Below are positions 21,296-32,368 of a stretch of 64,000 bases of DNA, piece after piece. Position numbers and translations under genes: made by a program. Positions within the stretch are counted from its first letter, which is position 1; every line of letters begins with the position of its first letter. Origin of the DNA: Nothophaeocryptopus gaeumannii (taxonomy: Eukaryota; Ascomycota; Dothideomycetes; Mycosphaerellales; Mycosphaerellaceae); NCBI GenBank assembly GCA_031771865.1, contig JASISA010000040.1, positions 1,571,821 to 1,635,820 of the forward strand. The letters are read 5' to 3'. The notes beneath the pieces are model-generated. The model ran no database searches. It saw only the letters and a program-made list of their open reading frames with translations, and had not been told where the DNA came from.

Positions 21296-21775
21296 CCGTA
21301 AGGACGGGCAGCGCAAGCGTCACTTAGGTGACGAGAGAAGTAGCAACCCTATGAGGTTGGAAGCAAGGCTTTGGCTCGGTGCCTAGTCGAAAACCTAGTA
21401 GATCGACGTTGTAAACATTGTCAGGTAAGTCTAGAGACCCTTTTCAATTGTAGAATTCGCCAGTGAATACATAGTACCGCAGGTGTCCAAAGCAAGTTGC
21501 TGGGATATGCGTTGAAGTACGTTGTCATGTGAAGATGGAGGAGGATTTGGGTGCATGTCTAACAGTCCTGCAGCTTCACTTCCTAAATCACAGCTTTCAC
21601 ATGTGGAATGGTCCAGAAGCACAACGCGTATCTTGAGTCATAAAGCAAACGACGCAACGGGCTGGCTTGCCGAGCGTGTTTGTTGTTGTTTTTTTCCAAA
21701 GTACTCCAGCTTCGTATCACGAACTTCATACAAGCTTTGCAGGCTCGTCTACCCGCATTACTCGTGAGCAACAAC
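21296..21775. other. Intergenic upstream of the C2H2 gene
   Basis: No supported gene. The frame of the C2H2 gene is open from 21680 but lacks a convincing start before 21776. Confidence 0.35.
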
Positions 21776-23185
21776 ATGGCACACGAATGCTTCTGCGGAT
21801 GCCAATTCGGCACCCTTCAGTCGCTGCGCAATCACATCAACAGAAAAGGCCATCAGTTCAAATGCTGCTGCACTCGGATGTTCAAAGACCAGGCTAGTCT
21901 GGAGCGACATCAGGTGGACTACCACAAAGGCCGATCAAAGCCCTTTATGCAGCACCCAGCCCACAAAGAGCAGACTCCTGTTCCTACCTGCGATAGCGCC
22001 GAGGGTCCAAAGAGATGCCCTCTTTGCTGCAAGGCCTGCGCCAATCATGACGGTCTCAGGGCGCACATGGAGGTGAAGCATCCGTCTTGCCCAACTTGCT
22101 TCCAGCACTTCTCCTCTTCCAAACAGCGCGATGGACACAAGCGAGCTACCGGACACTGCTACTGCGACGAGCACGACGAAAGTTTCGATTGCACCGCTGA
22201 ATTCGACGCGCACAAGAAAGACTTGAACCATGTCTCGAGCTACGAGTGCCTTGACTGCGACCAACCTTTCGGCACTCAACGCGCCCTGGACCATCACCTC
22301 GAGAGCGCCGGACATGCTGCTGTTACACTGACCCCACTTGAGCGAATCAACGAGTCGCAATGTGAAGCTGCTGCTAAGGCACGGGCTGAGGCTCAAGAAG
22401 AAGCAAGCTTACGCTGTGAGGAGTGCGACAGGGACTTCAACACGATCGTAGGATTCAAGCAGCATAAGAGCTCGCTCAAGCACAAGCCGCTTAGCGACCT
22501 GAAATGCCCACTCTCATCAAAGTGCAAGAAGGGGTTCCATTCGCCTTCTTCCTTGCTGCTGCACCTTGAGAGCGGTGGCTGCAGGAGTGGCGTGAATCGT
22601 CTGAAGCTGAATGCTCTTATCCACACCCACGACACCGGGCGCCACATCACGAACATGCAAAACGCTGCAAGTGTCGTCGCGACTGCTACCGCTACTGGAT
22701 CTTTGCTGTCGACATCTGACCTGCCCGCCAGGCTGTACGAGATGTCGATCTCAGGTCGCAACGGCGCCACACGGACACCTCCTATCGAAAATATCGACGA
22801 TGATGGGAGGCGCATGGGCAATTCAATCAGAATGCCATTCTTCATGCATAGCGCTACGGCTTTGCAGTACGATGCGTGGACCAAGGACTGGCCCTGCATT
22901 ATTCACGGATGTACCAAGAGGTTCAAGAAACAGAACTCGCTACTTGACCACCTGCACTCGCCCTTCCATGCACCTAAGCTTTTCCACTGTCCAACTAAGC
23001 TCGTGCTTCCTGGAGGCGGAGAGCACGAGTTTCTGTTCAAGACTCTGAGCGGCTTTGCTCAGCACATCGAGTCTGGTGCTTGCGCTGGAGGCGAAGATAC
23101 TATAGGTTTCGTTGCTGGGTTGTTTGAGGCGAAGATCAAAGAGTTGTCCGGACAGCTGGTGAAGCTGCTAAAGGCAGCCACTTAG
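21776..23185 (+). CDS. Multi-C2H2 zinc-finger protein
   Basis: An intronless gene; the ATG at 21776 begins MAHECFCGCQFGTLQSLRNH directly with a finger (469 residues). About eight C2H2-like units follow, for example CCCTRMFKDQASLERHQVDYH, CPLCCKACANHDGLRAHMEVKH, CPTCFQHF..., CLDCDQPFGTQRALDHHLESAGH, CEECDRDFNTIVGFKQH, and a late C-x4-C type IHGCTKRFKKQNSLLDHLHSPFH near residue 380. Intervals vary and some fingers have H-x5-H spacing, typical of RNA- or protein-binding fungal C2H2 proteins as well as DNA-binding ones. The target is unknown. The frame is intact although the flanks are repeat debris. Confidence 0.75.
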   Translation: MAHECFCGCQFGTLQSLRNHINRKGHQFKCCCTRMFKDQASLERHQVDYHKGRSKPFMQHPAHKEQTPVPTCDSAEGPKRCPLCCKACANHDGLRAHMEVKHPSCPTCFQHFSSSKQRDGHKRATGHCYCDEHDESFDCTAEFDAHKKDLNHVSSYECLDCDQPFGTQRALDHHLESAGHAAVTLTPLERINESQCEAAAKARAEAQEEASLRCEECDRDFNTIVGFKQHKSSLKHKPLSDLKCPLSSKCKKGFHSPSSLLLHLESGGCRSGVNRLKLNALIHTHDTGRHITNMQNAASVVATATATGSLLSTSDLPARLYEMSISGRNGATRTPPIENIDDDGRRMGNSIRMPFFMHSATALQYDAWTKDWPCIIHGCTKRFKKQNSLLDHLHSPFHAPKLFHCPTKLVLPGGGEHEFLFKTLSGFAQHIESGACAGGEDTIGFVAGLFEAKIKELSGQLVKLLKAAT

Positions 23186-24176
23186 GAAGGATCCTCAAGC
23201 TACCTAGAGCGGTAAAATACTAGTCAAGGAGAGCCTGGCAATCTGTCACCTGCGGCGAGTTCTGTCGCTTGATTGGATGAGAGCTTTGCTTGGCCGAACG
23301 GGCTAAATTAGCATTCGCCGATCTGAAACGCCGGGCGGGGTGTCCCGAGATTGATGAGTGATTCCAAGGGCAACATTGGATGCACAGCTGTAGGAGTGGT
23401 TCGGCACGTCAGGTGGTGGATGCCAGCTGCGGATATTACGCAGTGCTAGCATATATTGGAGAGCAGTATACGCTGGGGCATTTTCAAGCGTACTTGGCGC
23501 AGCTGATCGTGCTTACTGAGTGGTCAAAGCGCTTGCGCTCCTTTGTACACATCGAGCAATGTTACATCTGTCCCGACGTCGCGAGCCACCCTCTGTAACG
23601 AGCCAGATAAAAGGTACTTTGGCTTTGGAGACACACCATATCCGCGTACCAGTCTCTACTTGCTCCGTTGTGAGTGTGATGGTAGTATAGTCTCCGCTTG
23701 ACCTTGCGAAGTGCGTATGTCTGAAATTACGCCAGCATTGCCACGTCGCGATTCATCCTGTGCAGATGCTCCTTTTGGTAGCAGATCACAATGACTCGAT
23801 TCCAACCCCCACCGTTAATCTCTACCGCTGCGAACCATCATTATATGGGATAATGCATTGTCCAAAGTCTTGCTATTGCGGTGAGTGGTCAATAAGAGCC
23901 TTGTGGCTGCTTTGCAACGATGATCTGTGCGAGGTTGCAACGCCTGCCGGTACCTTGTACGGAACCATTTATGTTTCCGGCTAGCGTCGCCAAGCCGCTG
24001 ATGTTATCAGACTGTACTGTGGACATCTCGTAAGCAGAGCTAGTGACGCAGCTGTGGCTGGTAGGCTCGTGGCTGCGAAAAAGCTTGTGACCCTGGACGT
24101 TCACGTGACACAACTCTTCCGCTCCGTCATGTTCTCACCTTCGCGTTGCTACGGACAACTTCCAGCCCCTCTATCA
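23186..24176. other. Intergenic, no supported gene
   Basis: Short frames only (for example 23380-23598 plus), without recognised features. The frame of the kinase gene is open from 24054, so its start could lie here. Confidence 0.35.
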
Positions 24177-25025
24177 ATGGATTGCATCGTTTTTGCCGAC
24201 GGTTGCCGCATTGATGCCGGAGACTTGGTCGGCAGCGGTCTTGATGGCTTTGTTATACGCAAAGGATGTCACGTTTTGAAGATTCCGAAGCTCTTCGGCC
24301 GCCTGCAGCCCAATGGGAACATCGAAGAAGACAGCGACAACTTTATGCATCTCGAGCACCTTGAAACAGAGAAACAAGTGTATAAGAGACTACAAGACGC
24401 GCCAGGAATTGCCAAATGTTTGGAGTGTACAAGTAACGGGATATTGCTAGAGTACTATCCGAGAGGATCTCTAAGTGAATACATTTCTTGCCACAGCCCG
24501 CCATCAGTGTCCTGGAGATGGTATTGGGCTCTCCAAGCGACAGAAATTATTGCACGCTGTCATGAAAGAGGGGTTCTGGTCTTCGACATCGCTCTGCGCA
24601 ATTTTGTCCTGGCAGATGACTTCAGTCTGCGCATTATCGACTTCGCGAACAGCACGCTGGTTCCACAGAGCGAAGACATCGCGCAGGCAAACGTAGATGG
24701 ATGCACAGCTACGTTGGACCTTCTCCATCTTTCCAATGTCATCTACTCGATCATGACCTGGGAGATATTCTCTGTTGAGTGCGCTATGGAAACAGAGTGG
24801 CCAACCGCCGACAAGGTACCCAATCTGAAAGGACTTGACTATGGCCAGGCCGTACATAAATGCTGGGACAGGAGATACACATCCATCCAAGATCTCTTGC
24901 TGGAAATGCGACTTTGTGCAAAGAATTCTTCTACGATTCCATTCGAGCCTCACCCAGGGAGCTTTGCTTATCCAGAAGTCAGTGTCCAGTCCTCATCGTC
25001 TGCGCTTCCGCCTGCTCGATATTAG
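24177..25025 (+). CDS. Small protein-kinase-fold protein
   Basis: The chosen start is the ATG at 24177 (282 residues), with earlier in-frame ATGs at 24129 and 24054. The N-lobe has a glycine loop VGSGLDGFVIRKG and VLKIPK with the ATP-binding Lys. The catalytic loop reads VLVFDIALRNFVL: the Asp and Asn are kept, but HRD is FD. The metal loop is DFAN, not DFG. It is shorter than classical kinases and typical of the divergent kinase-like proteins expanded in ascomycetes. Activity is uncertain because of the altered HRD and DFG. Its last 47 bases overlap, tail-to-tail, the small Cys-rich gene on the other strand. Confidence 0.68.
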   Translation: MDCIVFADGCRIDAGDLVGSGLDGFVIRKGCHVLKIPKLFGRLQPNGNIEEDSDNFMHLEHLETEKQVYKRLQDAPGIAKCLECTSNGILLEYYPRGSLSEYISCHSPPSVSWRWYWALQATEIIARCHERGVLVFDIALRNFVLADDFSLRIIDFANSTLVPQSEDIAQANVDGCTATLDLLHLSNVIYSIMTWEIFSVECAMETEWPTADKVPNLKGLDYGQAVHKCWDRRYTSIQDLLLEMRLCAKNSSTIPFEPHPGSFAYPEVSVQSSSSALPPARY

Positions 25026-25251
25026 CTTCGGAAACCATGACGGCGCTTTTGGACCGTACCCGTCTACATGGTGGGCACTTGAATTGCCTATCGGTGCTGG
25101 AGCCTTGCGAACCGGTCTTCAGTGGCACGCACTGGGTGCCACTCAGAAGTGCTGAGTCGCAGTTCAGGACATTGCGGCCGCCTTCAGGTATGTCAACGGT
25201 ATGACCGCATTTGGGGTATCGACGCGGAGCTGCTATGATCTCGGTGCACAT
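24979..25251 (-). CDS. Small Cys-rich protein of the MCT...CGH type
   Basis: From the ATG at 25251 the 90-residue frame reads MCTEIIAAPRRYPKCGHTVD, then NVLNCDSALLSGTQC and RQFKCPPCRRV. The spacing (MCT, CGH, NCD.AL.SG.QC, CPPC) suggests two paired metal sites, and I know it as a common uncharacterised fungal pattern. The C-terminus is Ala/Glu-rich. It overlaps the 3' end of the kinase gene by 47 nt in convergent orientation. Confidence 0.5.
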   Translation of the reverse strand: MCTEIIAAPRRYPKCGHTVDIPEGGRNVLNCDSALLSGTQCVPLKTGSQGSSTDRQFKCPPCRRVRSKSAVMVSEANIEQAEAQTMRTGH

Positions 25252-25495
25252 ATTGGGGATGTTTTCCCAGTGCAAGAGCGCGGAATGATGTGGTTGAGAG
25301 TAAGATAGCGGGGTGGGGGATGAGGGGTGACCTCTATCACTGCTACTTTGCTCGTAGCTTACTATACAGTACCCATCTGGCCTCTTTAGCCTGCATGGCT
25401 CTGTCCAATCATACATCGACTGGTGGAACACAATCCGCAGCGATAAGTAAGCCAAGCTGTATCCATTGTCCTAGGTATCTTCTCAGCGTCCTCTG

Positions 25496-27290
25496 CTACC
25501 GCATTGGTGCCACTGGAGCTTGATATTGCTCTAGTGCTGTGGCATATCTCTCAGTGTGTCCCTCATATAGCCATGTCACCGGAGCCTCTGACTCTGGCAC
25601 ATTTACTCCTTGCTCATATCCTGCAAGCTGTCTTTCGCTGCCCCCGGCCACGCCAACTCCTGTTTCGGGAGTAGATGAACTCGATGTAGTTGCCTTTCGT
25701 TTACGACCACGCTCTTTCTTGCCTACGATAGGAACCACAGCTTCTACCGTAGTTCTTGCGATTTTCCTGGCTTCTCTCTCCACCTTCTTGGCCTCTTTCT
25801 CAGCCTCTTTCCCGGCGCGCTCTGCTCTTGCTTTCTCGAGGTCTTCGTAGCTCATTACCCTCGCCGTCCCTATAACCTTTGACTTGGTCGAGCGGCGGAC
25901 CTTGGCTTCGTTGTTAACCCCCATTAGGAAATGGTTTTGCTGGAGAAGGAGGGCACGCTCAGCGAAGGATAACTGGGTGGCATTGATGAGCTTCTGGAGG
26001 CGCCTCTGGAGGCGCTGCTTCTTTGTCTCGTCCAGCAGGTAGGCATCCTGCTCGATCAGGTGTCGCAGCGAGGCGACAGCTTCTGCAGATACGGGAGTAA
26101 CGGGAGTCTGTGGTATGTCGCTTTCATTGCTAGTGCCCACTTGCACCTCAGTAACTTCGTGAGCTGTCACTTGTGCGAGTGGCTTGAGAGTGTCTCCAAC
26201 AACCCTGGCCGTATTAAAGGGAAACAGGCCGGCCTTCGACCACCCGGCCCGAATGTTCCTTGACGTAAGCGCACGATCCCGTGCAGGGCTGTACAAGTAA
26301 GTAAAATGCTCTTTCCCGACCGTGCCTACACCACCATGTTCTAAACGTTCGAATTGATCGCGATAGGCTGCCTTCAGCGGGCCAAAGACCGAGATGTCAC
26401 AAGGCTGGAGCTTGTGGGACGTATGGGATGGAGTACGACAAAGGATGATGTTGTTTTCGAAACAGAACTCCAAGACTTCGAGGGTCTCATGCGTCCTAAA
26501 CCCATCGCAGATCAGTACTCGTGGCTTCTGCCCCGCACGGTCTTTGGTTTGAGTGTCAAACACAAGCTTCAGCCATTGTAAGCTAAGATACGAGTCGGTA
26601 AACCCACTACCGGAGAATGCGTAGTGCCATCCCGGGGTGGGATGCGTGCTCCAGTTAGATCTATGAGTTGAAGCGGGCTAGATTATCATAGGATCCAGAC
26701 ACCTACCATCGGCACTAACACACTCGATTGCCGTGATCGTCGTGCGCTTGACACGCGCGCCTCTGCCTACCAACAAGGACCTTGACTGAGCCAAGCTGGG
26801 AAAGCATGACACCCGTCTCATCTATATTGTAGACTTTCTCTTGCAAGACATTCGGATCCCGCAAAACTGGGCCGATCACTTCGAACCAGTGTATCACCTT
26901 ATCTTGAATATCGTACCGGTTCCAGTCTAGCGCTTTTGCTGTACTGGCTTTCAGCTCCGGATGGCGTCTGTAGAAGGACTGAGGCCAATTCTTCCCTGGT
27001 GGCTTGCTTGGTCTCCTCGCGGGGACTCGTTGGCGAGCAAGGCTGAAGGCTATCGAGCTTACGTATTTGATCCGCACTGGGCGACCAAGTGCATCCTGAT
27101 GTACGGAGGATCACAAAAGACAAGGAAAACGGTAGCAGATTCCGTACGCACTTGACGCCTGTTTAGGGCGCAGGTTTCCTTTGATAACGTCGACGTCTTG
27201 GCGTCCGAAATACACGCGCGCCGAATACCGCTGGCGCCTAGGCAAGTACACCACTTCCGTCTCAGTACTTTCCCCGTCCTCCCTCTGCCT
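25496..27290 (-). mobile_element. pogo-type DDE transposon remnant (transposase)
   Basis: The minus strand carries most of a DDE_1 transposase. A Tc5-like DNA-binding region reads GKNWPQSFYRRHPELKAS, followed by KVYNIDETGVMLSQLGS with the first catalytic Asp. A frameshift near 26765 leads to TTITAIECVSADGRCLDPMI, then a TAG in place of Trp, then WHYAFSGSGFTDSYLSLQWL. The second Asp lies in VLICDGFRTHETLEVLEF, and NNIILCRTPSHTSHKLQPCD follows. The C-terminal 355-residue frame (25496-26563) is open and ends in a Lys/Glu-rich coiled tail. The frameshift, the TAG (TGG to TAG) and a stop near 27070 make it inactive. No terminal inverted repeats could be paired. Confidence 0.82.
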
Positions 27291-27425
27291 ATACCAACCA
27301 ACCACCCGTGCGTCTTCCATCCGGTCTCTTGGAAACGCTTATATATGCGCCTACGTTGCTCCTCGCTATGGCTACCCTTCCGAATCTCCCTTCTCGCACA
27401 CCTGAATCACACATCTCCCTTCGCA

Positions 27426-29799
27426 ATGGCCGCCTCCAAGTCCCGCAAGAAGCCCAAAAAGCCGAGGAAGCAGACGGAATACGCTACAGCTTTTGCCCAA
27501 GATGCCTCGATCGTCCCGCAGTTGCACCTTGCCCGAAGCACAAGAGTGTCCGCACTGATGGCTTGGAGGGCATGGGTTAGGCAAGTATACAGCCACATCC
27601 TGGAATGAAGGACACTAGCTAATGCTATACTGCAGATATTGCAACTCGCCCGATATCCAACGTTCACCGCGAGCGGAAGACCTGACTGGAATATGCGTCC
27701 AGGACCTGCGCAAGTTCCTGCACTGGCACGTCAACCACTCAGGCATTACTAAGCTTCAGTCTCTCTATGTCTTCGCCCGGCAGTGGCGCCAGGCGTACAC
27801 AGTCCAGACTGGGCTCGTTATGGACCCGAAGCTCATCTCAGAAACGCGACATGTATATCTCTTTCACACATGCATCGTCCTACTACAATCTGACATGTTC
27901 ATAGTATATCGAGAACGATTTGCGCATCGAGTTTGATCTGCGAGAAGAACGGTCTGACAAGCCCGTGCTCAACGTAGACGACCTGCTAGCGACCTTACAC
28001 TACCACTGGGCTGTGTGCGATGCATGGTATTCGAGTGAGCGCCAACGAGTACAACTATCTCTAATGCTTCTACTCATCGCCTATACCTCTGCTCGGCCTT
28101 CCGCCCTTGTAGACTGCGAGACCGGAAAACTGCCGGCAAACTTGGATGCGGATGAGCAAAATTTTCCTGGGCGGTACACCTCTTATGAAGTCGGTGGGGA
28201 CTGCTTAAAATACAAGGACGTTCAGATCTTCAAAGTCAAAGGGGAAACGGAGGATGATCATCTTCTACTTATGATCGTCACCCTAAGACTCATGAAAGGC
28301 CAGCGGAACAAGTCTCTCGCGTATGTATCATTCCCCCGGAGAAAGCAATACTCATACACTGATAGTGCCTTACAGACCTAAGTACATCTTCCATGAGCGG
28401 GACGACAATTTAGCCTTTTGTCCTATCCTTCACGTCCTCGCCCTCGCATTTGCAGACAATGCATTTTGCAGTCCGTGGCTACAGAAACCGGAGGACATTT
28501 ACACCTTCCAGGGTGATCACAGTCGTGGCCTTCAAGCAGTCCCTTTGGAATGGAAGCCCACGATTCTCGATACCCCCCTCTTACGCAGGTCTACGGATAG
28601 CCAGGACGCCTGGAAATACAATGACGCCCGGGCCGCCAACGCGAGGCTAGGTAAGGCCGTTGGATTCAAGGACCCGTTCCAATTCTATCAGGCCCGGCGC
28701 GGGGCCGGTGAGGCTTTCAACGGTACGACTACTGTGGAATGAACAGGATACGTTAGGGTATTGACGCTGACCATCTACAGCCCGTACCACAGTGGCGGTT
28801 CGCAACCGAGCGATGAGACACAGCCGGGCCGATATATTGGACAAGTACTATACCAACCAAACTGTCGCTGCGGACACCCAGTCCGCTTTCCTTGGTACAC
28901 CCTCTAAGGATTGGATGATTACTCTTGCTTCACATCTTGGCCTTACACGCGACCCGAATGCACAGAGACTTGTCTCAAAGCCAACAGCACAGGAGATTGA
29001 CCGCCTCCCAGAGGTCTCTTCTCTTCAACAAAAGGCCGAGTTACTAAAGGCAGAGATTATGCAAGGTCATAGCAGCCTGAGAAGTGCTAAAGGCACGGCT
29101 GCACATCAAACATATGTATCAACACGAGTGCAAATACGGGCTGCGCGAGCCAAAGTGTCGAACGAGCTGTACAGTCGTAAGTGGCAGGACCACTTTGCGA
29201 CAGTTGGCACGGCAGAGATTGCCCGACAAAGGACTGGGAACAAATTGCCTTCTCTGCCCCAGGTCACAGCGCAACACGAATTCGAAGAGCGGGCCCTCCT
29301 ATCTACGATGCTTTGCCGGAACGACGATGTCTGCAAAGTCGAAGAAGATGAAGTTGTTCAGCGGCGCATTCGAGCCCTGACTGCTATGGTGGACCTGAGT
29401 CGTCGTCGCCAAGGCCCTCGTCAGCGACAGCGATGCTCCCCAAACTCGGAGTCCGGCGAGATCGACAGCGATGATTCGGACCTGGGTCGCCTGCAAGACA
29501 AGCAATGTCCCTGGTGCCTCCACGACGAGGCTCTCTCGAAGGAGCAGCGGCGCTTTGCATACTCCCAGGTCAGCAAGTTGAGGCACCACATCCAGAAGGC
29601 ACACTTTCCACAGCCGACAGGCTCGGCAGCGACAATAGATCCTACTCTTCTCTACGAACCAGTTGGAGCATATCGCTGCCCATTCACACACTGTGGGCAG
29701 ACTTTTCAGTGCGAAGACCATCTGAAGAATCATCTGGCTCTTGCTCACGAGTTCTTCTGTGCCCCAGGATCACACGTCTCCATACACGAAACGTCCTAA
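27426..29799 (+). CDS. DUF3435 tyrosine recombinase (Starship-captain superfamily), five exons, apparently intact
   Basis: Exons 27426-27580, 27636-27852, 27905-28320, 28376-28722 and 28781-29799 join in frame to 717 residues. Intron 1 is GC-AG (AG/GCAAGT); the others are GT-AG of 52-58 nt. The basic N-terminus reads KSRKKPKKPRK. The recombinase core has a box I Arg188 in AYTSARPSALVD, R370/R371 in FQFYQARRGAGEAF, H392 in MRHSRADILDKYY and a candidate nucleophile Y401/Y402. The C-terminus has two Zn-finger-like units: CPWCLHDE...HHIQKAHF and CPFTHCGQTFQCEDHLKNH. Such proteins are usually annotated as DUF3435/FluG-domain. Members that head giant Starship elements catalyse their insertion. Whether this one heads an element is not shown. 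The upstream neighbour is a dead pogo element. Confidence 0.78.
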
Positions 29800-32368
29800 T
29801 CACGTCCCACCCACAGCAAGCCAATCTAGAATTTGTGCTAAAGGCCCCTACGGAGGATAGTAGGCATTGAAAGTACCAGGAAGGCGTACATTTCTTGACC
29901 TCGACACGAGCGGACCATTGGGTTTCTCATTAATTTATCCAGATTGCCTACGGACTTGACAGTTCAATATTGACTTCCTGATTCTCACTCGGTATAGATG
30001 CACCATGCGCACTGGCTGGCTAAAATTATTTCCAGTCTGTTTGTCTTGCTTCCACGCCTAGCTCGCAAGCTCCACCTGTTGGTCTCGTACCCTTACGTGT
30101 AAGTGCACTCGCCTTCGTCCTCCTGAATTGTCTCGAGGCGCTTCATACGTGGTCGAGCATCTAGAACAGACAACAAGGTGTCTGGCGATTGGTACTTGAG
30201 GCTGTCAGTGGAAAAAGATTTGCTACCACGCGGAGACACCTACCCTTAAGATGATGTTCAAGACTGACCGATTGAAACGAAGCTTTCGACCAAAAGATCC
30301 TAGCTGCTGTCGCAACATCCAGGTTGAGACGATACTCTGCTCCCATTTCATCTCGCGGAAGCAAAAGAGATCGTGCGTGCTAGCTAGGACTGATGTTCGA
30401 TGGTACGTGCTGTCCACGTCGCGTCTCGTTGCGCATAAGTGCAACAAGATGTCCACAATCGCTTCCCAGTATATCTGCTTTGACGCAAAGAAAACAAGGC
30501 ATGCGTCTTCACACGTGGACCAGCCACCGTGAGTGAGAGACATAGTTGATAATGTACAGCGCGATGTCGCTCAAGGCGCAACGCTGCATATTGATAGAGA
30601 GATCCGCCGAAGACCCAAAGAACCGGCCAGGCACCCCCGGGGTTGCTTCATGAAGACCCCGGCGCCTAAATATAGACACTAACAGCATGAGATAAGATTG
30701 ACTTAAGCCTCACGGCGAGGCTGGTCATGCTCGGTACTCAAATTGACTGCTACAAGGAAGCAATGTCTCGGTCCGGACCTCGAGTACACTTCAGAATCGA
30801 TCCGATCGCTTCCTTCTGTGGACCGCCTACGGGCTGTGAGTCCCATCTGCTCCATCAATTCGAATTTCACTGCTACGATTGCGTCGTCTGTCATCAATTT
30901 CGCGACTGTCCTAGGCTACTCTCGTTTTGTTCACGTGGCCAAGCTATAGCAAGTGCAGTCACCAGGACGTTCATCTTCCGGCATGGAAAATATGAATCAC
31001 AAAGAAGTCCGTCCGATCAGCCTTTCGTGGTCGAGATCCCTTGTCATTTCGTAGCTAGCCGGAAGCTACTTCGGCAGTGTGAGCATGGCGATCGAGCGGG
31101 TCTGCCTATCAAACGACAAACGCTTAGCTTCGACCAGGTGTGTAGGCCGCCTAGGGTACTATTGCGTCCAAGGAATCGCTATTACGAACGAAGAGATCAT
31201 TCGCCGACGCCCCCTCGTGCAAGACTGTATTACAACCAACGCGGCTCTTGGGGATGCCATCGGCGGACTTTCGTCAGGGAATATCGTAACATTATCACAG
31301 TTATGCGGCGAGTCACATTGTATTCATAGTCTGTCAGATACTTTCTTTCTCAAAACAAAGTACTATAGAGTGGAGCTCCGATTGTCTCTTTTTTCCTATC
31401 ATCACCTATCTGTTCCTGAGTCGCGTTTACTCCCATGGGCGTGGAGGATAGTGCCAAAGTGTGTCTGTAGTGGCGACATCCCATGCTGTTTCTGCTGCAA
31501 CGAGTTGACGCAGCTCGAGGCCTTCCATGCCCACTCCTTCAGTGTCTCTTGATCGGTCTCGACAGCTAGCATGCGACTAAATGCTTTTAATGAATGGTGT
31601 GAGACTAGCATTGCGGCTGAAGACTTACACTGCGAGGTCCTGCACGGTCGAGGCAAGACTTGTGAACTGTTGATGAACACTACTGTGTGTAAGTAGGTTG
31701 CCGCCATCAGAGTCTCGTTGTAACCTACAGAGACAGTTGGTTTCGAAGTGACTCATTCTGCTGATTTGAGGAGCATTGGCAATGCCCAAAGCCTGGTGCG
31801 TTTACATCGGTGTTCCAAACGACCTCGACCTCATCAAAGACACTGTCCGTTCCTTCGGGTGTCGTGCCTTCGGGTGCCGTTCCTGCGAGCGTCTCACTAG
31901 GTTCTATAACTTGCTGGAGGTTCCAGAGACTGAGGGCTTCTTCTTCCGCCCAATCAACAGCAATGTTCAGCGCTGGCGAGTAGTTGTAGTTGGCCATTCT
32001 GACGGTAGTTGCGTCTACCCTACTTTGGTGTAAGTAGGATCTCCTTAAAAAGGGACGACCTCACGAATGGACAAGCAGTGACGTCGTAAACCTGCAGGCC
32101 GGCGCCGACATTCGAAGCGTCTCGCCGGACCGCCCTGCCCAAACTCCTGGCGCCCGGTATCCCACTGGATTTAGTCGCAGCGTTGACCCGGGCGTGTACA
32201 TGCAGGGACTTCGCGTCCGGCGCCTACAAAAGTTCAGCTGCTCTTGGTACTATTCTCCTGTCTGAAGGCTTCGGACTTATGATAAATAAGACGTGCATCT
32301 GCATAGAATCGTAGAGACTCCTCCCTCATTCTGTATTGTCCCAAACTTTCTCGACCAAGCTTAGTAGC
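29800..32368. other. Long intergenic stretch downstream of the recombinase
   Basis: About 2.5 kb with many short, overlapping frames on both strands (30161-30581, 30727-31552), none with a recognisable domain or credible splice structure. A short repeated codon pattern (PEGTTPEGT on the minus strand, 31840-31875) is the only local structure noted. Confidence 0.35.
31725..31997 (-). CDS. Small hypothetical protein
   Basis: A 90-residue frame from an ATG at 31997 (MANYNYSPALNIAVDWAEEE) is acidic, with Thr/Pro/Glu/Gly repeats (TAPEGTTPEGTD). No family is recognised. It may be a chance frame. Confidence 0.28.
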   Translation of the reverse strand: MANYNYSPALNIAVDWAEEEALSLWNLQQVIEPSETLAGTAPEGTTPEGTDSVFDEVEVVWNTDVNAPGFGHCQCSSNQQNESLRNQLSL

